From JAJPHJ01 sp035622315 (GTDB lineage Bacteria; Vulcanimicrobiota; Vulcanimicrobiia; Eremiobacterales; Eremiobacteraceae), in the NCBI GenBank assembly GCA_035622315.1, contig DASPVP010000020.1:1-11318 (forward strand): 11,318 nt of DNA. The letters are read 5' to 3'. The notes beneath the pieces are model-generated. The model was not told the origin of the DNA, searched no databases, and was given only the letters and a program-made list of their open reading frames with translations. Below, one piece after another: positions 5,776-11,318 of this stretch. Position 1 is the first letter of the stretch, and each line of letters opens with the position of its first letter. The translations under genes and the position numbers were made by a program.

Positions 5776-7935
5776 ATGGACGCGACCCCGGCTGAGCTGG
5801 CCGAACTCAAGAGCGTCTTCAAGGCGGAGTGCGAGGAGCACCTGACCGCCCTCGATAGCCTCTTGCTCAAGCTCGAGCAGGCGCCCGAGAACACGCTTGT
5901 CCTCCAAGAGACCTTCCGCCGCGTGCACAGCATCAAAGGCGCTGCGCGCATGGTCGGTTACGGCGGACTGGAAGGCGTGGCGCATGCGATGGAGAGCATG
6001 CTCGCAGGCGCCCGCGACGGCAAGCAACATCTCACCCCGGCGATCATCAGCGCGTTGTTCGAAGGCGCCGACGCCATGGGCGATCTCGTCCGGACCGACA
6101 TGGGTCGCAGCGAAGCCGAACCACGCGTGCAGAACGCCCTCGAGCGCATCCTGCTGCTGAGCGGCGATGCGGGCGAGGCCGGGACTGCGGTCGAGCGAGC
6201 ACGCCACGCACCTGGTGAGAGCGCACCCATCCAAAGCCAAGACGTCGTGCGCATCAGCTCGCAGAAAGTCGACAGCCTGCTCGCGTTCCCGGGCGAACTC
6301 GTCCGCGAGCTTATGGGCGAGGAGCGGGAGCTGCGCGAGCTCACCAATCTCGTGGAAAGTTTCTTCGACGCGGCCGAAGGCGTGCGAGCAGACGTCGATG
6401 CTCAGCGCCGCCAGGCCGCGCTCGAGCGCATGCTCGCGCTCGTCGTCAAGCGGCGCGAACATGTCCGCACCTTGATGAGCCAGATCGGTGAACGCGGATT
6501 GCGCCGCTCGCGCACCCTCGAGGACCTGCGCCACGGACTTGCAGGCCTGTCGATGCTGCCGTTCCAGACGATCCTCTCGGGCATGCCGCGCCTCGTCCGC
6601 GACACCGCGCTCGAGCAGGGCAAACGGGTGGAGCTCAAAGTTATCGGTTCCGACGTCGAAATCGGCAAGAGCGTCCTCGACAGGCTCATGGAGCCGATCA
6701 TCCAGCTGGTCAAGAATGCGATCGCGCACGGCATAGAAACGCCGGAACGCCGGATGGCACGCGGCAAGAATCCGGTCGGCACCGTCACGATCACCGTCAC
6801 CACCGGCACCGCACGCGCGACGATCGCGGTCGAAGACGACGGCGAAGGAGTGGATCTCGCCCAGATCCGTGGGGCGATCGTGGGCGAAAACCTCGCAAGT
6901 GAAGCCGAAGCGGCGGCCATGAACGAGGCAAAGCTGCTGTCCTTCTTGTTCAAACCTGGGTTCTCTACGAGCGAGCGCGCCGATAACATCGCAGGCCGAG
7001 GCGTCGGCCTCGACATCGTCGCCGAACGCGTCAACCAGTTGCGCGGCACGTACCATGTGGACACGCGTTCCGGCCGCGGATTCACTTTCTCGTTGACGGT
7101 GCCCGTCAATCTCCTGTGGTCGTCCGTGCTCGGAGTGCGCGCGGGCGAGTACGAGGCGTGCCTGCGGCTCGGCGACATCCGTGAGGCCATCATCTTGCGT
7201 CCGAGCGAGGTGGTGCACATCGACAACCGCCTCTGTGCCACGGTCCGCGGCGAAGCCGTGCCGCTCTTGCCGCTCTCCTTCATCGGCGGGGGCGACGCCG
7301 AGGTCACCTTTGGATTGGACAGCCAACTCACCGCGCTGATCATCGAGTATGGCGAGCGGCGCGCAGCATTCATCGTCGACGAACTGAGCGGCATTTCCGA
7401 CGTGATCATCAAGAGCTTGCCCAAGCCGATCGGCACGCTACCCGGCATCGCCGGGTGCACGATCCTCGCTTCGGGCAAGTCCGTCTGCGTGCTCGATGGT
7501 GAGTTCTTGGTGCAAGCCGCCCACGAGTACAACTCGGCAGGACGGGTGCGCCACGTGCAGCCGGCGGTGAAATGCTCCGTGCTCGTCGTGGAAGACTCGA
7601 TGACCACCCGTACGTTGCTGCGCAACATCATGATCAGCGCCGGCTACGACGTCGAAACTTCGGTCGACGGCGCGGATGCCTGGAGCAAGATCCAGCAGCA
7701 CCGTTACAATTGCATCGTGAGCGACATCGAGATGCCGAACATGAACGGCTGGGATCTGTGCGCGCGGGTCAAGCGCGACGGCACGTTCGCGGACACACCT
7801 TTCGTGCTCATCACCTCGCTATCCAAAGACGAGGAGCGCCAGCGCGGGCTCGAACTTGGCGCTGATGCATACCTCGTCAAAGGCCTCTTCAACGAGCAGG
7901 AGCTCCTTGACACCGTGGAGCGATTGGTGACATGA
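5776..7935 (+). CDS. cheA: Hybrid chemosensory histidine kinase CheA-REC
   Basis: A 719-residue cytoplasmic kinase that phosphorylates itself and passes phosphate to receivers under receptor control. Order of domains: P1/Hpt (1-130) with HSIKGAA, His51 being the phosphoacceptor; a short linker with no P2 domain; P3 dimerisation with a long helical segment (155-275); P4 ATPase (280-440) with N-box VKNAIAHGI (Asn314), G1 DDGEGVD (354-360), F-box FKPGFST (392-398) and G2 GRGVGLDIV (407-415); P5 CheW-like (443-580); and receiver (598-717) with acidic pair Glu606/Asp607, Asp650 phosphoacceptor in SDIEMP, Thr680 and Lys702. All key residues for activity are present. The layout matches WspE and FrzE. 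The start lies 5 nt after the receptor stop with no strong Shine-Dalgarno, suggesting coupling. The receiver could act as a phosphate sink or as the output partner. Confidence 0.95.
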   Translation: MDATPAELAELKSVFKAECEEHLTALDSLLLKLEQAPENTLVLQETFRRVHSIKGAARMVGYGGLEGVAHAMESMLAGARDGKQHLTPAIISALFEGADAMGDLVRTDMGRSEAEPRVQNALERILLLSGDAGEAGTAVERARHAPGESAPIQSQDVVRISSQKVDSLLAFPGELVRELMGEERELRELTNLVESFFDAAEGVRADVDAQRRQAALERMLALVVKRREHVRTLMSQIGERGLRRSRTLEDLRHGLAGLSMLPFQTILSGMPRLVRDTALEQGKRVELKVIGSDVEIGKSVLDRLMEPIIQLVKNAIAHGIETPERRMARGKNPVGTVTITVTTGTARATIAVEDDGEGVDLAQIRGAIVGENLASEAEAAAMNEAKLLSFLFKPGFSTSERADNIAGRGVGLDIVAERVNQLRGTYHVDTRSGRGFTFSLTVPVNLLWSSVLGVRAGEYEACLRLGDIREAIILRPSEVVHIDNRLCATVRGEAVPLLPLSFIGGGDAEVTFGLDSQLTALIIEYGERRAAFIVDELSGISDVIIKSLPKPIGTLPGIAGCTILASGKSVCVLDGEFLVQAAHEYNSAGRVRHVQPAVKCSVLVVEDSMTTRTLLRNIMISAGYDVETSVDGADAWSKIQQHRYNCIVSDIEMPNMNGWDLCARVKRDGTFADTPFVLITSLSKDEERQRGLELGADAYLVKGLFNEQELLDTVERLVT

Positions 7936-8987
7936 CAAAGACTCGCTGGTCGCGCGTGCTCATCGTCGAAGACTCGCCCACCGCCGCACGCATTTTGGTG
8001 GATGGCATCAGCCGCGACCCGCGCCTCGCGGTCGCAGGCGTAGCGTTGACGGCGAACGAGGCGGTAACGCTCGCGGAGCAGCTCAAGCCGGATGTCATCA
8101 CGGTGGATCTCATGCTCCCCGACGAGACCGGCCTCGACGTGGTCCTGCGCGTCTTGCGCACCCGCTACGTCCCGATCATTGTCGTGACGGGGCTGCCGCA
8201 AAACGGCTCCAGCCTCGCCTTCCGGTCGCTGCTCGCGGGCGCCGCCGATATCATCCTTAAGCCCTACGGAGCAGGCGAGCAACTGAGCGAGTTCTTCGTC
8301 GACCTCAACGAGCGCATAGCGTCGCTGGCCTCAGTAGCCGGACCGACCCATCGACCGGGCTTGCATCGTCCGGCCCGCCGCAAAGTCCAAACGAACGGCG
8401 CGACCGTCGGCTGCGTCGTGGTCGGCGCGTCGACCGGCGGTCCCACCGCGCTCGTGGAATTCTTGAGCGCCCTGGGCGCGAACTTCATGGCCCCTGTCGT
8501 GATCGTCCAGCATATCGCTGCGCCCTTCGTCGAGGGCCTCGTCCGGTGGCTCAACCAAGAGACCCCGCTGCCCGTGAAGCTGGCCGCGGACGGCGACATG
8601 CTCGAACCCGGGCGCGGCTACGTCGCACCAGCTTCTTGCGATCTTTCTATCGCGACAGGCGGTCGCTTGTCGGTGGCAAGCGTGCAGCCCAATCGCGCGC
8701 ACATCGCACCCAGTGCGGACGCGCTCTTCGAGTCGGCTGCGCTCGTCTACGGCTCGCGCTGCGCCGCCGTCTTGCTCTCAGGAATGGGGAAGGATGGCGC
8801 CGCGGGGCTTCTCAAAGTTCGCAATCGGGGCGGCAAGACGTTCGCCCAGGATCAACGCAGCTGCACCGTGTTCGGCATGCCGGATGCGGCCGGACGCATG
8901 GGGGCGGTCGATGCGTTCGCCGAACCACGCGGCATCGGCGCGTATCTCCGCAAGCTCATCGGACAGCCGGAAAGGATACTTGAATGA
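7932..8987 (+). CDS. cheB: CheB chemoreceptor methylesterase/response regulator
   Basis: A 351-residue protein that removes receptor methyl groups (and can deamidate glutamine) to reset signalling. The receiver (7-125) has Glu13/Asp14, phosphoacceptor Asp59 in TVDLMLP, Thr86 and Lys110. A basic, proline-containing linker (135-157) leads to the methylesterase domain (158-345). The expected catalytic triad is complete: Ser167 in GASTGGP, His194 in VQHI and Asp288 in SGMGKDGA. The ATG overlaps the cheA stop in an ATGA, so translation is coupled. It corresponds to WspF or FrzG. Phosphorylation by the upstream CheA should activate it and give negative feedback. Length and domains are normal for CheB. 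Confidence 0.95.
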   Translation: MTKTRWSRVLIVEDSPTAARILVDGISRDPRLAVAGVALTANEAVTLAEQLKPDVITVDLMLPDETGLDVVLRVLRTRYVPIIVVTGLPQNGSSLAFRSLLAGAADIILKPYGAGEQLSEFFVDLNERIASLASVAGPTHRPGLHRPARRKVQTNGATVGCVVVGASTGGPTALVEFLSALGANFMAPVVIVQHIAAPFVEGLVRWLNQETPLPVKLAADGDMLEPGRGYVAPASCDLSIATGGRLSVASVQPNRAHIAPSADALFESAALVYGSRCAAVLLSGMGKDGAAGLLKVRNRGGKTFAQDQRSCTVFGMPDAAGRMGAVDAFAEPRGIGAYLRKLIGQPERILE

Positions 8988-9373
8988 GCAAGACTGTGCT
9001 GCTGGTCGACGATAGCGTCACGCAGTCGTTCCACTTGAAGCTCGCGCTCGTGCGAGCCGGCTTCAAAGTGGTCACCGCGGCGGATGGGCGTAGCGCCCTC
9101 AAGCATCTCGACAGCGAGAAGGTCGACGTGGTCCTGGCCGACGTCATCATGCCGATGATGGACGGCTACGAGCTGTGCCGGCAGATCAAAGACAGTCCCA
9201 AACACGGCAAGCTACCGGTCATCTTGATGAGCGCGCTCGGTGAGACCCACGACCAGTACTGGCGCCAGCACGCGGGCGCCGACCTCTACGTGGCCAAGAC
9301 GGCCGACGCCCAAAAGCTGATCAAGGCGATCGAGGACCTGGTCGCGGGCAAGAAGGTCGAGAGCGACGCGTAG
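8984..9373 (+). CDS. Single-domain response regulator (CheY-like)
   Basis: A 129-residue protein consisting only of a receiver domain. Asp9/Asp10 bind the metal, Asp53 (LADVIMP) is the phosphoacceptor, Ser83 is the switch residue, and Lys105 (VAKT) is conserved. There is no DNA-binding, GGDEF or other output domain, and the C-terminal tail is only about ten residues. It overlaps cheB by an ATGA and has an AAAGGA site (8971-8976) seven bases before the ATG. It is the last operon gene, in the place that wspR (a GGDEF regulator) occupies in Wsp operons. It is probably the diffusible output of the kinase, acting by protein contact, or a phosphate sink. I do not call it cheY because its target is unknown. 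The sequence GAHLYV-like region of canonical CheY reads GADLYVAK here. Confidence 0.9.
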   Translation: MSKTVLLVDDSVTQSFHLKLALVRAGFKVVTAADGRSALKHLDSEKVDVVLADVIMPMMDGYELCRQIKDSPKHGKLPVILMSALGETHDQYWRQHAGADLYVAKTADAQKLIKAIEDLVAGKKVESDA

Positions 9374-9381
9374 CGGCGCTC
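9361..9381. other. Hairpin over the stop codon at the convergent operon junction
   Basis: gagcg (9361-9365) pairs with cgctc (9377-9381) and cgc (9367-9369) with gcg (9373-9375), with one mismatch and a 3-nt loop. The structure spans the TAG of the last chemosensory gene. No T tract follows on either strand, so it is a poor intrinsic terminator. Within 9371-9402 the 12-mer tagcggcgctcg recurs as tagcgacgctcg, a short direct repeat. Confidence 0.25.
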
Positions 9382-9403
9382 GCCATCAACGTAGCGACGC
9401 TCG

Positions 9404-10099
9404 TCAGAGGCGGCTCGGCGGGAACAGCAGGTCGAGCCCCCGTCGCACGACGAGCACCGCGCCCAATACCATAATCCCCCAGCCGTAGAAGTTCACGACG
9501 ATCCCCTGCTTCATCCCGAGACCCAGCCATCTCGCGCCGACAACGATGAGGACAGCACCAACGACCAGCCAAACCAGGCTCTTCGCGGTGCTCGGCCGCT
9601 CGTAAAGTGGGCGCTGCTGACCCGAGATGAGCGACTTGCTCGGCTTGGGTGTCTCGATGCGCATTTGGGGCACGTGCATCTCGAGCAACAGCGCCGTCTG
9701 CGTGTGCGGCCGCTCCGCGATATACGCCCCGAGCAGCTCGGGATCGGCGATTCGGGCGAAGTCGTCAGGTGTGGCTGTGGTGGACGTCAGCGCGACAGGA
9801 CATTTCCGATCCACGATCATTCGATATTCTCCATCGATTGTTTTCACCGCGAGACGGGTGCCGTCATACAGCAGGGTCTGGGCTGCGATCGGCGCCTGTG
9901 GCCACTCGCCCTCGGGCGCGTGCTCCCGTCCGGTCGCCACGAAACTCAGGAAGTCTGCCTCGATGCCTTGAGGCCGCGCGCTGCTGTTTTCGCGAAGACC
10001 GAGCGTCACGAGACACGGAAAGGACACCGCTTGGGGCAACTGGACCACGAACCCACCGAAAGACCGCGCATAATCGGCCAGCAGTTCAGGCGTCTTCAT
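9404..10099 (-). CDS. Uncharacterised protein with two C-terminal membrane helices
   Basis: A 231-residue protein that I do not recognise. Residues 1-165 appear soluble and mixed alpha/beta, with segments such as LPQAVSFPCLVTLGL (21-35) and RLAVKTIDGEYRMIVDRKC (82-100). A basic, proline-containing linker follows. Two predicted transmembrane helices lie at about 173-193 and 199-218, joined by a tight turn, and the chain ends LLFPPSRL. No signal peptide or catalytic motif is visible. The positive residues before the first helix suggest that the soluble part stays in the cytoplasm. The ATG at 10099 overlaps the end of nadK by 14 nt and has no clear Shine-Dalgarno, so translation is probably coupled to nadK. 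A longer upstream start would lie deep inside nadK and read its shadow frame. Reading frame and codon use resemble the neighbours. Function is unknown. Confidence 0.7.
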   Translation of the reverse strand: MKTPELLADYARSFGGFVVQLPQAVSFPCLVTLGLRENSSARPQGIEADFLSFVATGREHAPEGEWPQAPIAAQTLLYDGTRLAVKTIDGEYRMIVDRKCPVALTSTTATPDDFARIADPELLGAYIAERPHTQTALLLEMHVPQMRIETPKPSKSLISGQQRPLYERPSTAKSLVWLVVGAVLIVVGARWLGLGMKQGIVVNFYGWGIMVLGAVLVVRRGLDLLFPPSRL

Positions 10100-10973
10100 C
10101 GATGACGCGTTTGATCGACATGCCCCAGTGGAGCTTGCGCTCGAGCGTCTGGAAGAAATATCCGCTGTCGAGGCGCACGAAACGCACCGGCTGCTCGGCG
10201 CGCACGACTTCCACGACCGCGCCAGGGGCAAGCTGGAGGACCGGCTCGCCATCGACGAAGAGCTCGGTGCCCTCGCAGTCGTCCGGCAGCACGACGCGGA
10301 TGACTTCCTCCGCGCTCACGATCAGAGGCCGGCTGAAAAGGGTGTGCGGGCAGATGGGGGCGATCCCGATCGCCTGCAGTTTGGGCGCCATGATGGGTCC
10401 GCCGGCGGACAGGAAGTATGCGGTCGATCCTGTCGGGCTTGCGACCACGACGCCATCCGCGGGGATCGTCGCGATGCGTTCGCCTGAGAGCTCGATGCCG
10501 AAGTTGACGATGTGGCCAAGATGTCTGCGGTCCAGATGCACGTCATTGACCGCGTAGAACGTCTTTTCCGAACCCAGCACTCGAGCGCTCAGCGCGAGAC
10601 TTTGTTCGGTCGGCGCGCCCGAGCGCAGGATCTGTTCGAGCGCATGCTCGTACCCGTTGCGGCCGACCTCGGTGAGGAAACCGACCCTGCCAAAGTCCAC
10701 GCCGACGAGCGGGATCCCGAGCGGTCCCGCCAGATGCGCGGCGTGCAATAATGTTCCATCGCCGCCGAGCGACACGACGAGATCGGCCGCCTGCGGGAAG
10801 CGATCGGATCCTTTGACGCCGTCAAGAGCCAGCTCGTTCGCCTGCTGCGGGCCGAGCTGTAGCGTGACTTGGTTCCGTTTTGCGATATCCGCCAGCGCAC
10901 GGGCGGCATGCACGGCAGCTTTGCGCCGGAGATCCACGTACAACGCGAGGTTCGCGATCGGCCGGACGGTCAT
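10086..10973 (-). CDS. nadK: NAD kinase
   Basis: A 295-residue cytoplasmic enzyme that phosphorylates NAD to NADP using ATP or polyphosphate. Motifs in order: GGDGTLLHA (70-78) with Asp72 the likely catalytic base; GVDFGRVGFLTE (91-102); the NAD-binding ND pair (143-144) in AVNDVHLDRR; and ADGVVVASPTGSTAYFLSAG (172-191), containing the family signature PTGSTAY, then GGPIM and CPHTLFSRPL. The usual Asn of GVNxGxxGF is Asp93 here, a mild variation. Length is normal. The ATG overlaps the tlyA stop in an ATGA. The tlyA-nadK order is common in Gram-positive and related bacteria, often followed by recN; here a different gene follows. Confidence 0.95.
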   Translation of the reverse strand: MTVRPIANLALYVDLRRKAAVHAARALADIAKRNQVTLQLGPQQANELALDGVKGSDRFPQAADLVVSLGGDGTLLHAAHLAGPLGIPLVGVDFGRVGFLTEVGRNGYEHALEQILRSGAPTEQSLALSARVLGSEKTFYAVNDVHLDRRHLGHIVNFGIELSGERIATIPADGVVVASPTGSTAYFLSAGGPIMAPKLQAIGIAPICPHTLFSRPLIVSAEEVIRVVLPDDCEGTELFVDGEPVLQLAPGAVVEVVRAEQPVRFVRLDSGYFFQTLERKLHWGMSIKRVIDEDA

Positions 10974-11318
10974 CGGTCGAGCGCTTCGTGGGCAGCGCGC
11001 ACGACCCCCTCAATATCCAGCCGTGTGACGGCTCGCGCATCTTTGACGCCCCCGAGCAGAAACTCTATGTTCCCTGCGGGCCCTTTGATGGGCGAATGGG
11101 TCAGCTGCTGAGTGCCGATGCCACTTGATGCAAATGCTTTCATCACGCGCTCGATCGCTTCGGCTTGGGACGCGGCTCTTCGAACCACGCCGCCGCGTTC
11201 GACGGCTTCGCGACCAACCTCGAACTGGGGCTTGACGAGCGCCACGACCTTGGCCCTTTGCGCGAGCGCCTCGCTGAGCTTGGTGGCGAGCTTGACGAGC
11301 GAGATGAACGAGACATCG
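10970..11318 (-). CDS. tlyA: TlyA-family rRNA 2'-O-methyltransferase, C-terminal part (cut by window edge)
   Basis: About the last 115 residues of a TlyA/hemolysin-A-type methyltransferase; the N-terminal S4 domain and the SAM loop are outside the window. TlyA proteins methylate 2'-hydroxyls of 16S and/or 23S rRNA cytidines. Visible FtsJ-like catalytic positions are the Asp in DVSFISLVKLA at the window edge, Lys in LVKPQFEVG and Glu in GNIEFLLGG near the C terminus. Together with an upstream Lys these would be the K-D-K-E tetrad. The chain also has the typical SPIKGPAGN segment. The stop TGA overlaps the nadK start by 4 nt, so the two genes are co-transcribed leftward. The family call is firm, but which rRNA sites are modified cannot be told. 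Confidence 0.88.
   Translation of the reverse strand, partial: DVSFISLVKLATKLSEALAQRAKVVALVKPQFEVGREAVERGGVVRRAASQAEAIERVMKAFASSGIGTQQLTHSPIKGPAGNIEFLLGGVKDARAVTRLDIEGVVRAAHEALDR

Noticed and set aside
5767..7326. A 519-codon minus-strand open frame opposite cheA
   Set aside because: It is the mirror of the cheA coding frame, with an arginine/aspartate-rich composition and no motif; a compositional shadow.
10100..10252. Longer N-terminal version of the 231-residue membrane protein
   Set aside because: The extra 51 residues are Ser/Arg-rich shadow sequence within nadK. The ATG at 10099 matches the usual short overlap in this operon.

Overview
The window comes from a GC-rich bacterium whose reading frames strongly favour G or C at the third codon position. 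The 16S rRNA fragment at the left edge has a perfect bacterial EUB338 site. Its segment after the universal primer region (GGAATTTTCCGCAATGGGCG on the minus strand) resembles Cyanobacteria, Chloroflexota and neighbouring Terrabacteria lineages more than Proteobacteria. The rRNA leader carries a Bacillus-type boxA. A lineage such as Eremiobacterota (WPS-2), Armatimonadota or Chloroflexota is plausible, but I cannot resolve the phylum by eye.

Layout. (1) Positions 1-405, minus: the 5' part of 16S rRNA. It is followed upstream (406-843) by its leader, with two hairpins, a terminator-like hairpin, boxA and a strong sigma70-type promoter. (2) 971-1417, minus: a small secreted protein with a carboxypeptidase-regulatory-like domain. 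(3) 1418-1665: a divergent intergenic region with a CRP/FNR-like inverted repeat in front of the next operon. (4) 1666-9373, plus: a compact six-gene chemosensory operon encoding CheR-TPR, a CheW-CheW fusion, a transmembrane methyl-accepting chemoreceptor, a CheA-REC hybrid kinase, CheB and a single-domain response regulator. (5) 9404-11318, minus and convergent: the end of tlyA, then nadK, then an unrecognised 231-residue membrane-anchored protein, all overlapping.

How it works together. The chemosensory genes are joined by overlaps of 4-8 nt or gaps of 5-12 nt, so they are very probably one transcript and one signalling complex. The receptor senses through an extracytoplasmic helical domain. 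The double CheW couples it to the CheA-REC kinase. CheR-TPR and CheB add and remove receptor methyl groups for adaptation. The output goes through the kinase's own receiver, the CheB receiver and the stand-alone receiver. This gene set matches the Wsp and Frz 'alternative cellular function' chemosensory systems, but in place of the WspR diguanylate cyclase there is only a receiver domain. No flagellar or pilus gene lies in the window, so the process it controls is unknown.

The tlyA-nadK pair is ordinary housekeeping: rRNA 2'-O-methylation and NADP synthesis. Nothing in the window looks like a mobile element, CRISPR array, prophage or recent insertion.
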